A stretch of DNA of 8,616 nt from Gemmatimonas phototrophica (GCA_945876015.1 CAMCNM010000069.1:1-8616); one strand, 5' to 3'. Counted from the stretch's first letter, positions 1 to 6,926 are shown. Notes: a model not told the origin generated them from the sequence alone. Translations and numbers: made by a program.

Positions 1-948
1 GAGAAGTACGTCCCGGAGGGAGGCCCTTCGGGCGGAGACGGGGGCCGGGGCGGCCACGTGATCCTGGAGGTGGACCCCCAGATGGCCACCCTGCTCGACT
101 TCGCCTACAAGAAGAAGTACGTGGCCGAGCAGGGCGTGGACGGCCGCAAGAAGAACATGACCGGACGCGAGGGCGAGGATCTCGTTCTCAGGGTTCCGCC
201 CGGCACCGTGGTGCGCGACCAGGCCACGGGAGAGGTGATCGCCGAGATGATCGAGCCCGGCCAGCAGTTCATCGCCGCCCGCGGCGGGAGAGGAGGTCGC
301 GGCAACCAGCACTTCGCCACCGCGACCCGTCAGGCGCCGACGCGCTTCGACGTGGGCGAAGAGGGCGAGCACCGCGTCATCGAGCTCGAGCTGAAGCTGA
401 TTGCGGACGTGGGCCTGGTGGGAGAACCGAACGCGGGCAAGTCGACCTTCCTTTCCGCCGTGAGCGATGCGCGGCCCAAGATCGCCGACTATCCGTTCAC
501 CACGCTGCAGCCCAACCTCGGGGTGGTCGCGCTCCCGGATTTCCGCACCTTCGTCATCGCGGACATCCCTGGGATCATCGAAGGCGCGCACGAGGGGAAG
601 GGGCTCGGGCTCCAGTTCCTCCGGCACATCGAGCGGACGCGCACGCTGATGCTGCTCGTCCCGGTGGACAGCCCCGATCCGCAGGCCGAGTACGAGCTGC
701 TCCGCCGTGAGCTCGCGAGCCACTCCGAGGCGCTGGCGGGCCGGCCGCACTGTCTGGTCCTGACCAAGACCGACCTGATCGGTCCCGACGACCCCATGCC
801 GACCGTGTTGGCCCCCGAAGCGTGGGCCACGTTCGCGGTGTCCGCGGTGGCACATCAGGGACTCGCTCCGCTGATCGAAGCGCTCTGGGCGCGCACCCGC
901 GCGGTCATCGAGGAGGAAGCGAGCGAGGAAGAGTGGTGGAGTCCCTAG
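1..948 (+). CDS. obg: Obg/CgtA-family ribosome-assembly GTPase, 5'-truncated by the window edge
   Basis: Obg is an essential GTPase that binds the 50S subunit, acts late in ribosome assembly and links GTP/ppGpp levels to growth. The reading frame is open from base 1, so the GTG at 58 is internal. The first codons encode the end of the glycine-rich Obg fold (EKYVPEGG followed by GGDGGRGG). Compared with E. coli Obg, about 25 N-terminal residues lie upstream. Counting from base 1, the G domain shows G1 GEPNAGKS at residues 141-148, switch I YPFTT at 164-168, G3 DIPG at 188-191, G4 TKTD at 255-258 (instead of NKxD, a tolerated variant in this family) and G5 SAV near 281. The protein ends about 30 residues later in a short acidic tail (EEEASEEE), so it lacks the C-terminal OCT domain of Gram-positive Obg. 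The dprA start lies inside its 3' end, indicating one transcript. The family is certain; only the 5' end is unseen. Confidence 0.97.
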   Translation, partial: EKYVPEGGPSGGDGGRGGHVILEVDPQMATLLDFAYKKKYVAEQGVDGRKKNMTGREGEDLVLRVPPGTVVRDQATGEVIAEMIEPGQQFIAARGGRGGRGNQHFATATRQAPTRFDVGEEGEHRVIELELKLIADVGLVGEPNAGKSTFLSAVSDARPKIADYPFTTLQPNLGVVALPDFRTFVIADIPGIIEGAHEGKGLGLQFLRHIERTRTLMLLVPVDSPDPQAEYELLRRELASHSEALAGRPHCLVLTKTDLIGPDDPMPTVLAPEAWATFAVSAVAHQGLAPLIEALWARTRAVIEEEASEEEWWSP

Positions 949-2057
949 ATCGGCAGGAAGCGCGTGCTCTCTTGCTCCTGCAGCGCCTGCCGGGCATCGC
1001 GGACGTGGGTGTGGGTCGGCTGGTGGGTGCGTTCGGGTCGGGCCGCGCGGCACTCGCCGCTCCGGACCGTGAGGTCGCCGCCGCCCTCGGTCGGGGGGAG
1101 CCGAGCGGTTCGGGTCTCGCCGCGGCCCGTGCGCGGGGCGCGCGCGAGGACGAGATGTTCGTCGCGCGCTCGCTCGAGCGCTCGGATGAGATCGGCGCCG
1201 CGGTCGTGCCGTTCAACTCAACCTCGTATCCTCGCGCGGTCCTGGACCTGGGGGATCCGCCGCCTGTCTTGTTCCTGCGCGGACGCGCGGATCTGCTCGA
1301 TGGTCCCGCGGCGGCGCTGGTGGGCTCGCGTCGCACTACCGGATACGGGCGGAGGGTCGCCGCCCGGCTCGCCGGAGCGCTCGCGCGGTCCGGCGCCGTG
1401 GTGGTGAGCGGGATGGCGCTGGGGGTCGATGGAGAGGCCCACCGCGGCGCCCTCGAAGCGGGCGGTCCGACCGTAGCGGTGCTGGGCAGCGGTCCCGATG
1501 TCGCCCACCCCCGCTCCCACGCGCGGCTCTTCCGGTCGATCCTCGAGACCAGTCTGGTCGTGAGCGAGTTCGCTCCGGGCACACCGCCCCTCGCCCACCA
1601 CTTCCCGCGCCGCAACCGGATCATGGCCGCACTCGCGCGCGTGGTGGTGGTCATCGAGGCCGCGGTGCGGAGCGGCGCGCTCATCACGGCGCGCCACGCG
1701 CTCGACCTCGGCCGCGACGTGCTCGCGGTGCCCGGACCGATCGACGCGCCCACCAGCGCGGGCGCCAACGAGCTGATCCGCGACGGCGCGCACCCCGCGC
1801 TCGGCGCGGAGGAGATCCTGCGCGCGCTCGGCCTCCCGCTCGTGTCGGAGGAGACGGCAGGACCGGCGCTCGGCACGGACGCGGCCATGCTCTGGGAGGT
1901 CCTGAGCCCCGCGCCCGCGGACGTGGATGCCCTGGCGCGTCGCACGGGTCTTCCCGCGCGGCGCGCATTGGTCGCGCTGTCCACGCTCGAGATCGAAGGC
2001 TGGGTTGTGCAGTCGCCCGGCGCGCGCTTCGCCCGAAGCGCGGCGCGCGGGGCCTGA
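936..2057 (+). CDS. dprA: DNA-processing protein DprA (Smf)
   Basis: DprA binds incoming single-stranded DNA in the cytoplasm and loads RecA on it during natural transformation; it is also widespread in non-competent bacteria. The protein is 373 residues with the usual three parts. The N-terminal helical SAM-like region is at about residues 10-60 (LQRLPGIADVGVG). The Rossmann-like DprA domain has SGMALGVD at 158-165 (family SGxARGID), then AVLGSG, FPRRNR at 223-228, SGALITA and VPGPID. A C-terminal winged helix covers about 310-365 (VDALARRTGL to LEIEGWV). I chose GTG 936 because AGGAA at 926-930 lies five bases upstream; GTG 933 is the neighbouring alternative. The frame is open further upstream, but that part overlaps the obg G domain and is out of frame with it. 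The gene overlaps obg by 13 bases and abuts hemW, so it is probably translationally coupled. No comEA or comEC gene is visible here, so competence cannot be inferred. Confidence 0.95.
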   Translation: MESLDRQEARALLLLQRLPGIADVGVGRLVGAFGSGRAALAAPDREVAAALGRGEPSGSGLAAARARGAREDEMFVARSLERSDEIGAAVVPFNSTSYPRAVLDLGDPPPVLFLRGRADLLDGPAAALVGSRRTTGYGRRVAARLAGALARSGAVVVSGMALGVDGEAHRGALEAGGPTVAVLGSGPDVAHPRSHARLFRSILETSLVVSEFAPGTPPLAHHFPRRNRIMAALARVVVVIEAAVRSGALITARHALDLGRDVLAVPGPIDAPTSAGANELIRDGAHPALGAEEILRALGLPLVSEETAGPALGTDAAMLWEVLSPAPADVDALARRTGLPARRALVALSTLEIEGWVVQSPGARFARSAARGA

Positions 2058-3251
2058 GTGGATTCCGCGACGCCGGTGCGCTCGGTCTACGTGCATGCTC
2101 CGTTCTGCGTGCGGCGCTGCCAGTACTGCGACTTCGCGGTGCAGGTGCGGAAGATCGGGGATCTGGACGGCTGGGCCGCCGCGCTCGCGGGCGAGCTCGG
2201 CGCGATCGAGCGCGAGGGCGTCTTTCCGCTGGCCTCCAGCCTCGACACGCTCTACGTCGGTGGCGGCACGCCCTCGCTGCTGGGGCCCGGCGCGATGGAG
2301 ATGCTCGCCAGGCTACTCGGGCGTGAGCGGCTCGTGGATCCCGCGCTCGAGTGGACCGCCGAAGCCAACCCGGAAAGCTTTTCGCTCGAGGTGGCCTCCG
2401 GGTGGAGAGCCGCGGGGCTCAATCGGGTGAGCCTCGGCGTGCAGAGCTTTTCGGAGCCGGCACTCCGCTGGATGGGCCGAATGCACGGCCCGGACGGCGC
2501 GCGTCAGGCGGTCGCCACTGCGCGCGCGGCGGGGATACGGAACCTGAGCGTGGACCTGATCTTCGCGCTGCCCGAGGGGATCGAGCGCAGCTGGACTGAG
2601 GATCTCGACCTCGCGCTCGCGCTCGAGCCTCCGCACGTGAGCCTCTACGGGCTCACGGTCGAATCGGGCACGCCGCTCGGGAAGAGCGTGGCCGAGGGAC
2701 GGCTAGCCACGGCACCCGAGGAGCGCTACCGCGAGGAGTTCCTGGAGGCGGCTGAACGCCTCGGCGCCGCGGGCTACCTCCAGTACGAGGTCTCCAACTT
2801 CGCGCTTCCCGGACACGACTCGCGGCACAACCGCGTCTACTGGGAGGGTGGGGCCTATCTGGGGCTCGGGAACGGCGCGCACAGCTTCACCGACCCGCTC
2901 CGGCGGTGGAACGTCCGCGAGTGGGACGACTACGCGCGGGCGGCGGGGGCGGGGGCGCTCGCGGTGGCCGGCCGGGAGGAGGTCGGACCCGACGCGCGAC
3001 GGCTCGAGCGGGTATGGCTCGGGCTCCGCACCGACCGGGGGGTGCCCTGGGCCGAGCTCACACCGGGCGCGCGGCGCCTGGCGCACGAGTGGGAGGCCGC
3101 GGGGCTCGCCGCCATCTCCCCGGGAAGCGAGCCGGGGGCGCTCCGGCTCACCAGGGAGGGGTGGCTGCTCCTCGACCGTCTCGCGGTGGACCTGGACGCC
3201 GCCCTCGGCGCGACCGTACCGAGGGGGGACAGGGCGCCCACGCAGGTGTAA
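2058..3251 (+). CDS. hemW: HemW, radical SAM heme chaperone (formerly annotated as a HemN-like coproporphyrinogen oxidase)
   Basis: HemW binds heme and a [4Fe-4S] cluster and delivers heme to respiratory proteins; it lacks the coproporphyrinogen III dehydrogenase activity of HemN. The product is 397 residues. The radical-SAM cluster motif is CVRRCQYC, with C17, C21 and C24 in a CxxxCxxC pattern, followed by DF. The fourth cysteine that follows in HemN (CxxxCxxCxC) is absent, which favours HemW. Further family blocks are GGGTPS at 68-73, EANPES, NRVSLGVQSF, LSVDLIFALP, SLYGLTVESGTPL, YEVSNFA and YLGLGNGAHSF, with a C-terminal HemN_C-type region. The GTG start directly follows the dprA TGA (TGAGTG), so translation probably depends on coupling; no good Shine-Dalgarno site is seen. 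The distal boundary is a TAA followed by a 160-base structured spacer. Many databases would label it 'coproporphyrinogen III oxidase', which I think would be wrong. Confidence 0.95.
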   Translation: MDSATPVRSVYVHAPFCVRRCQYCDFAVQVRKIGDLDGWAAALAGELGAIEREGVFPLASSLDTLYVGGGTPSLLGPGAMEMLARLLGRERLVDPALEWTAEANPESFSLEVASGWRAAGLNRVSLGVQSFSEPALRWMGRMHGPDGARQAVATARAAGIRNLSVDLIFALPEGIERSWTEDLDLALALEPPHVSLYGLTVESGTPLGKSVAEGRLATAPEERYREEFLEAAERLGAAGYLQYEVSNFALPGHDSRHNRVYWEGGAYLGLGNGAHSFTDPLRRWNVREWDDYARAAGAGALAVAGREEVGPDARRLERVWLGLRTDRGVPWAELTPGARRLAHEWEAAGLAAISPGSEPGALRLTREGWLLLDRLAVDLDAALGATVPRGDRAPTQV

Positions 3252-3267
3252 TAGATATGATGACGGC

Positions 3268-3288
3268 CGGGATCCTTGAACGGTCCCG
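3268..3288 (+). promoter_or_regulatory. Inverted repeat 1 in the hrcA leader (7-bp stem, 7-nt loop)
   Basis: CGGGATC (3268-3274) can pair with GGTCCCG (3282-3288) with one G-U wobble, around a 7-base loop CTTGAAC. There is no T-run behind it, so it is not a standard intrinsic terminator. It could be RNA structure or half of a protein-binding site; its role is unknown. Confidence 0.35.
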
Positions 3289-3309
3289 CCGCCTGCCCGA
3301 GATTTCCCA

Positions 3310-3330
3310 CGAGCCCCGCGTGTGGGCTCG
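3310..3330 (+). promoter_or_regulatory. Inverted repeat 2 in the hrcA leader (perfect 7-bp stem, 7-nt loop)
   Basis: CGAGCCC (3310-3316) and GGGCTCG (3324-3330) are perfect reverse complements separated by CGCGTGT. The geometry (paired 7-mers, short spacer) resembles an operator as much as a hairpin, and the position before hrcA makes an HrcA-related operator conceivable. The sequence does not match the CIRCE consensus, so this is inference only. Confidence 0.4.
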
Positions 3331-3349
3331 AATCCCCTCCAGAGCCGTC

Positions 3350-3371
3350 CCGCGCCGCGGCGCGGTTTCTT
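3350..3371 (+). terminator. GC palindrome followed by a short T-rich stretch; possible weak terminator after hemW
   Basis: Bases 3350-3365 (CCGCGCCGCGGCGCGG) are a perfect 16-base palindrome that can fold into a 6-bp stem with a 4-base loop. It is followed by TTTCTT (3366-3371). The T-tract is short and interrupted, so termination would be weak at best. In such a GC-rich genome a palindrome of this kind can also arise by chance. Confidence 0.35.
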
Positions 3372-3396
3372 CGGGCGGAGGGCGTGGCAGTACTCG

Positions 3397-3402
3397 AAGG
3401 GA
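3397..3402 (+). promoter_or_regulatory. Ribosome binding site deciding the hrcA start
   Basis: AAGGGA lies nine bases before ATG 3412. The frame is open upstream to a GTG at 3322, but that extension would encode a non-conserved 30-residue leader translated from the hairpin region, so the ATG is preferred. Confidence 0.65.
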
Positions 3403-3411
3403 TCTGCTGAC

Positions 3412-4503
3412 ATGGCCGACGCGAACGAGCAGGATCGGAAGGACAAGCCGAACGGATCGGAACTCTCCGAGCGGGAGCGCCAGGTCCTCGACGCGGTCGT
3501 GCGCACCTACGTGGACACCGCCGAGCCGGCCGGCAGCCGAACCCTGTCCCGCAAGTTCGAGCTCGGCGTGTCTCCCGCCACCGTGCGGAACACGATGAGC
3601 GACCTAGAGGACAAGGGTTACCTCTTCCACCCGCACGCCTCCGCCGGGCGCATCCCGACGGACCGGGCGTACCGCGTCTTCGTGGACCAGATGATCCGTC
3701 CGGCGACGCTCAGCACCCTCGAGCGCGAGTCGCTCGCACGTGAGCTGGACCCGGCGGGCGTCTCCGCCTCGGCGGTCGAGCGCATCGTGCGGCGCGCGAC
3801 GCGCGCCCTCTCGGTGCTGTCCGCGGAGCTCGGCGTCGCGATCGCGCCCCGACTGCGCGAAGCGGTGCTCGAGAAGCTCGACCTGATCCGCGTGTCCTCC
3901 GAAAAGGTGCTCATGGTCGCGACGCTGGGCGGCGGCATCGCGCGCACGGTCTACGTGGACCTGCTGGGCGACGTTCCGCAGGACACGCTGACGACGGTTG
4001 CGGCCGTGTTGAACGAGCGGCTCGCCGGCCTGACGCTCGCGGAGATCCAGCGCAGCCTGCCGGACCGCCTGCGCGACGCGCGCGCCGACGACACACCCGC
4101 CGACGACCTGATCAACATCTTCATGCAGGCGGGCGCCGAGCTGCTCGATCCGGTCGCGATCGACGGACCCGACGTACATCTGGGACAGACCAGCGTCCTC
4201 GCCGCGCAGCCCGAATTCCAGGCCGGGGGCCGGCTCAAGAACCTGATCGAGCTGACCGAGCGCCGGGAGCTGCTCGCGTCGGTGCTGGGGAGCCGCGAGC
4301 ATCCGGGCGGTCTCCAGATCACGATCGGCGGCGAGCACGGCGCCGAAGCCCTGAACGACTTCACGCTCGTGACCGCGGAGTACAGGGTCGGCACTCTCAA
4401 GGGCGTGATCGGCGTGATCGGTCCCACCCGCATGCCCTACGAAAAGGTGATCGCGATCGTGGATTACACGTCCTCTCTGGTGAACCGAATCCTGGCCTCG
4501 TGA
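3412..4503 (+). CDS. hrcA: Heat-inducible transcription repressor HrcA
   Basis: HrcA represses chaperone operons (typically dnaK and groESL) by binding the CIRCE element. It is kept active by GroEL and is released on heat stress. The product is 363 residues, close to the usual 340-360. The N-terminal winged helix covers about residues 18-90: AGSRTLSRKF (40-49), SPATVRNTMSDLE (54-66), then the signature SAGRIPT at 77-83. A central GAF-like dimerisation region follows, and the C-terminal block GPTRMPYEKV begins at residue 337. The start is the ATG with an AAGGGA site; residues 1-16 are a charged, poorly conserved leader. Its stop overlaps the dnaJ start by four bases (GTGA). In most genomes that use HrcA, grpE and dnaK follow it; here dnaJ follows directly. 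No CIRCE lies in the upstream spacer, so autoregulation by the classical operator is not supported by this window. Confidence 0.96.
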   Translation: MADANEQDRKDKPNGSELSERERQVLDAVVRTYVDTAEPAGSRTLSRKFELGVSPATVRNTMSDLEDKGYLFHPHASAGRIPTDRAYRVFVDQMIRPATLSTLERESLARELDPAGVSASAVERIVRRATRALSVLSAELGVAIAPRLREAVLEKLDLIRVSSEKVLMVATLGGGIARTVYVDLLGDVPQDTLTTVAAVLNERLAGLTLAEIQRSLPDRLRDARADDTPADDLINIFMQAGAELLDPVAIDGPDVHLGQTSVLAAQPEFQAGGRLKNLIELTERRELLASVLGSREHPGGLQITIGGEHGAEALNDFTLVTAEYRVGTLKGVIGVIGPTRMPYEKVIAIVDYTSSLVNRILAS

Positions 4504-5654
4504 CCGACTACTACCAGCTCCTCGGCGTGGCGCGCGAAGCCACGGCCGGAGAGATCAAGAAGGCGTACCGACAGGTCGCGCTCAAGCACCACCCGGACAA
4601 GAACGAGGGATCGAAGGAGTCCGAGGAGCGCTTCAAGGAGGTCACGCGTGCCTACGAGGTGCTGCGCGATCCCGACAAGCGCAGCGTCTACGACCGCTAC
4701 GGGGAAGCCGGGCTTCAGCGCGGCGGCAGCGCGTCCGCCCAGGGGTTCGACTTCACGGATGCGCTCGACGTCTTCATGCGCGACTTCGGCGGCTTCGGCG
4801 GGCTGGGCGACCTCTTCGGCCGGCAGGGCCGCCGCGGTCCGCAGGGTCCGGAGCAGGGCCAGACGCTCAAGGTCCGCGTTCGCGTCACCCTCCCGGACGT
4901 GGTGAACGGCACCAAGCGCACGCTCAAGGTGCACACGCTCGATTTGTGCGAGCGCTGCACGGGCAGCGGCGCGGAGCCGGGCACGTCGGCGCGTACCTGC
5001 ACGACGTGCGGCGGCACCGGGGAGGAGCGGATCGTCCAGCGCTCGCCGTTCGGCCAGCTGGTCAGCGTGCAGCCGTGCCGTACGTGTCGCGGTCAGGGCC
5101 AGATAATCGAGAGCCCGTGCAAGCGGTGCAACGGCGAGGGGCGGCAGCGGGGCGAGAGCGAGATCGAGGTCGAGATTCCCGCCGGCGTGAGTTCGGAGAA
5201 CTACATCACCATGCGCGGTCGCGGAGCCGCCGGGCCGCGCGGAGGTCCGCGCGGAGATCTGATCGTGCTGCTCGAGGTCGAAGAGGATCCGCGCTTCGTG
5301 CGCGAGGGGAACCAACTCCTCTACGAGCTTCCGGTCACCGTCGGGCAGGCGGGGCTGGGCGACGAGGTGGAGGTGCCGACGGTGGACGGCACGGCGCGTC
5401 TCAAGGTGCCCGCGGGCACCCAGAGCGGCGAGCTGCTCCGCCTGCGCGCGCACGGTTTGCCCGATCTGGGCACTACGCGCCGAGGCGATCAGGTCGTGCG
5501 CGTCGTCGTGTGGGTGCCCGATCGCCTCACCGCCGAGCAGGAGCGGATCTATCGGCAGCTCAGGGCGGTCGAGGATCCGGCTCCCGAGCGCGTCGCGGAC
5601 GCGGACCGGAAGGGCTTCTGGTCGCGCGTGAAGGAAGCGTTCCGAGCCGGATGA
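4500..5654 (+). CDS. dnaJ: Chaperone protein DnaJ (type I, with zinc-finger domain)
   Basis: DnaJ (Hsp40) binds unfolded proteins and stimulates the DnaK ATPase through its J domain. The product is 384 residues, the normal length. The J domain is at residues 3-70 with the catalytic HPD at 31-33. A Gly/Phe-rich linker with DFGGFGGLGDLFG covers about 82-120. Four CxxCxGxG zinc repeats carry cysteines 150/153, 167/170, 193/196 and 207/210, giving two intact zinc sites. Two C-terminal beta-barrel substrate-binding domains follow, and the protein ends in a short FWSRVKEAF helix. The zinc domain rules out CbpA/DjlA-type proteins. The GTG start is within the hrcA stop (GTGA), so translational coupling is likely; I see no independent Shine-Dalgarno site. 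The prmA ATG overlaps its stop (ATGA). Its essential partner DnaK and the exchange factor GrpE are not in the window. Confidence 0.97.
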   Translation: MTDYYQLLGVAREATAGEIKKAYRQVALKHHPDKNEGSKESEERFKEVTRAYEVLRDPDKRSVYDRYGEAGLQRGGSASAQGFDFTDALDVFMRDFGGFGGLGDLFGRQGRRGPQGPEQGQTLKVRVRVTLPDVVNGTKRTLKVHTLDLCERCTGSGAEPGTSARTCTTCGGTGEERIVQRSPFGQLVSVQPCRTCRGQGQIIESPCKRCNGEGRQRGESEIEVEIPAGVSSENYITMRGRGAAGPRGGPRGDLIVLLEVEEDPRFVREGNQLLYELPVTVGQAGLGDEVEVPTVDGTARLKVPAGTQSGELLRLRAHGLPDLGTTRRGDQVVRVVVWVPDRLTAEQERIYRQLRAVEDPAPERVADADRKGFWSRVKEAFRAG

Positions 5655-6523
5655 GCGGGGCCGCTTCGCGCTGGCTCGAGGTCCGGGTGCGGCTGGTCGA
5701 TTCCGCGGGTGATTCCGGGAATCTTGCGGACGCGCTCATCGAGGTCGGCGGACGCGCGGTCGAGGAGAAGGGCGGCTGGCTCGTCACGCATCTGCCCGAG
5801 CCCCCGGATCCGGATTCGTTCATCGCCGCGCTCGAGCCTCGTCTCGGCGCCGCTCTCGGCGCCGGCGTGATCGTGGCATGGAGCTGGTGCGCGGCCGAGG
5901 ACTGGGCGGAGACCTGGAAGCGCGGCCTGGGACCGCGTCGCCTCACCCCTCGACTCTGGGTCACGCCGTCCTGGGAGCCCGCTCCTGCCGAGCCAGGCGA
6001 CCTCGTGATCGTGGTCGATCCCGGAATGGCCTTCGGGACCGCCGAGCACGGCACGACGCGCGGCGTGATCCGTCTACTCGACCGCGCGCTCGTAGCGGGC
6101 GAGCGGGTGTTCGACATCGGCTCGGGCTCGGCCATTCTCGCGGTCGCGGCCGCGCTGCTCGGGGCCTCCGAGGTGACCGCGGTCGAGGGCGATCCGGTCG
6201 CGAGCGAATACGCCCGCGAGAACATCGAGCGGAACGGTGTCGGCGATCGCGTGCGCTGGATCGAGGCGCTGGCCGACGTGTCCATGCTGCGCGCGCTCGG
6301 AGTGGCGGACGGAGTCGTCGCCAACATCGAGAGCGGCGTCCTGCGCCGGCTGATCCCCGGGTTCCGCGACGTCCTCGCGCCCGGGCGGTGGATGATCCTC
6401 TCCGGTGTCCCCGCCGAGGAATGGGAGCTGTTCGCGCACGACGTGGTGAACTCGGGCTTCGCGCTCGTGGCGACCGACGCGGACGGCGAGTGGCGAGCCG
6501 GGTGGTTCACGCGCTCGGCGTAG
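5651..6523 (+). CDS. prmA: Ribosomal protein L11 methyltransferase PrmA
   Basis: PrmA uses S-adenosylmethionine to methylate ribosomal protein L11 (RplK) in the cytoplasm. The product is 290 residues (E. coli PrmA is 293). An N-terminal ferredoxin-like substrate domain covers about residues 1-95, with WKRGL close to its end. The PrmA signature DPGMAFGTAEHGTTR follows at 123-137. SAM motif I is DIGSGSAILA from residue 155, where many PrmA proteins have D(V/F)GCGSGILA. The catalytic-pocket motif VVANI is at 222-226, followed by ESG rather than the commoner LA-P-L. These look like lineage variation rather than loss of function. The ATG overlaps the dnaJ stop by four bases. A dnaJ-prmA order is conserved in many bacteria, often with rsmE next; here rsmE is missing and a convergent gene overlaps the last 17 bases. 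Confidence 0.94.
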   Translation: MSGAASRWLEVRVRLVDSAGDSGNLADALIEVGGRAVEEKGGWLVTHLPEPPDPDSFIAALEPRLGAALGAGVIVAWSWCAAEDWAETWKRGLGPRRLTPRLWVTPSWEPAPAEPGDLVIVVDPGMAFGTAEHGTTRGVIRLLDRALVAGERVFDIGSGSAILAVAAALLGASEVTAVEGDPVASEYARENIERNGVGDRVRWIEALADVSMLRALGVADGVVANIESGVLRRLIPGFRDVLAPGRWMILSGVPAEEWELFAHDVVNSGFALVATDADGEWRAGWFTRSA

Positions 6524-6926
6524 GCTGGAGCCCCACGCGGCCGAGTCGCTTTCCTTCCTGAACCATCCCAAGCCAACGCACGAGATCCGTCACCGAGCGG
6601 TCGTCCACCGTGCGCCCGAGGTGGGCGAGGCTCGCCTTGAGCCGACCCGCCGTATCGGTGCCGGCCGCGCCGCGACCGCGACCGACCACCCAGCGCGTGC
6701 CGATCCCGCTGCGTGTCCCCTCGCGCGGAATCGCCGACCGCCAGGGGCCGCGCCACGGGTCGAGCACCCGGAACAGGTCCGGCCGCGCCTCGAGCGCGCG
6801 CAGGAGCACGTCGGGCCCGACCACCGCGCCGCCCAGCCTGATCTGGTGCACCAGCTCGTCGAGCGGGAGCGCGGGAGCGGGGTGGAGTGCGAGGCTCTCT
6901 GCGGCGCGGTCGGCGAGTGTCTGCAT
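6507..6926 (-). CDS. Uncharacterised small protein, possible winged-helix-like N-terminal half
   Basis: I do not recognise this 139-residue protein. It looks genuinely coding. The N-terminal half has an ordered helix-helix-strand pattern: PLDELVHQIRLGG (about 21-33), GPDVLLRALEARPD (37-50), LFRVLDPWRGPW (51-62). This resembles a small winged-helix fold, which is an inference from pattern only. A Gly/Arg-rich loop (65-95) separates it from a C-terminal amphipathic segment (LKASLAHLGRTVDDRSVTDLVRWLGMV, about 96-122). There is no signal peptide, membrane segment or cysteine. The chosen ATG (6926-6924) has GGAG nine bases upstream. The frame stays open to 7163, but that extension is Ala/Pro/Arg-rich low-complexity sequence without a good Shine-Dalgarno site at its ATG codons. 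The gene converges on prmA and overlaps it by 17 bases, and it is divergent from the HNH gene. It could be a lineage-specific regulator; function unknown. Confidence 0.6.
   Translation of the reverse strand: MQTLADRAAESLALHPAPALPLDELVHQIRLGGAVVGPDVLLRALEARPDLFRVLDPWRGPWRSAIPREGTRSGIGTRWVVGRGRGAAGTDTAGRLKASLAHLGRTVDDRSVTDLVRWLGMVQEGKRLGRVGLQPTPSA
6514..6557 (+). terminator. Possible weak terminator downstream of prmA
   Basis: CTCGGC (6514-6519) pairs with GCCGAG (6540-6545), with a smaller nested GGCT/AGCC hairpin in the loop, followed by the pyrimidine-rich CGCTTTCCTTCC. The T content is low and the whole element lies inside the 3' coding end of the opposite-strand gene, so it may be coincidental. 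Confidence 0.22.

Larger units (their letters stand above)
3252..3411. other. hemW-hrcA intergenic spacer (hrcA leader)
   Basis: This is the only sizeable gap between the housekeeping genes, so it probably carries the end of the obg-dprA-hemW transcript and the start of the hrcA-dnaJ-prmA transcript. It opens with an AT-rich patch containing TATGAT (3256-3261), a 5/6 match to a sigma-70 -10 box, but no acceptable -35 lies 16-18 bases upstream. Three inverted repeats follow (3268-3288, 3310-3330, 3350-3365). A CIRCE element (TTAGCACTC-N9-GAGTGCTAA), the operator normally expected before hrcA, is not present. The Shine-Dalgarno sequence of hrcA closes the region. Confidence 0.6.

Noticed and set aside
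822..935. Upstream extension of dprA into the obg G domain
   Set aside because: The extension overlaps conserved Obg coding sequence in another frame and is not DprA-like; the GTG at 936 with AGGAA upstream gives a normal-length protein.
3316..3342. tRNA-like T-arm string GGGCTCGAATCCCC in the hemW-hrcA spacer, suggesting a tRNA or an attachment-site fragment
   Set aside because: The T54 position is C, only three stem pairs are solid, there is no matching acceptor strand, anticodon arm or CCA end, and the bases are better used in the perfect 7-bp inverted repeat at 3310-3330.
4391..4396. GCACTC as part of a CIRCE operator
   Set aside because: It lies inside the hrcA coding sequence, and no GAGTGC partner occurs nine bases away.
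4464..5453. Long minus-strand open frame opposite dnaJ
   Set aside because: It is antisense to a textbook dnaJ, has Ala/Arg/Leu-rich composition typical of the reverse complement of GC-rich codons, and shows no domain.
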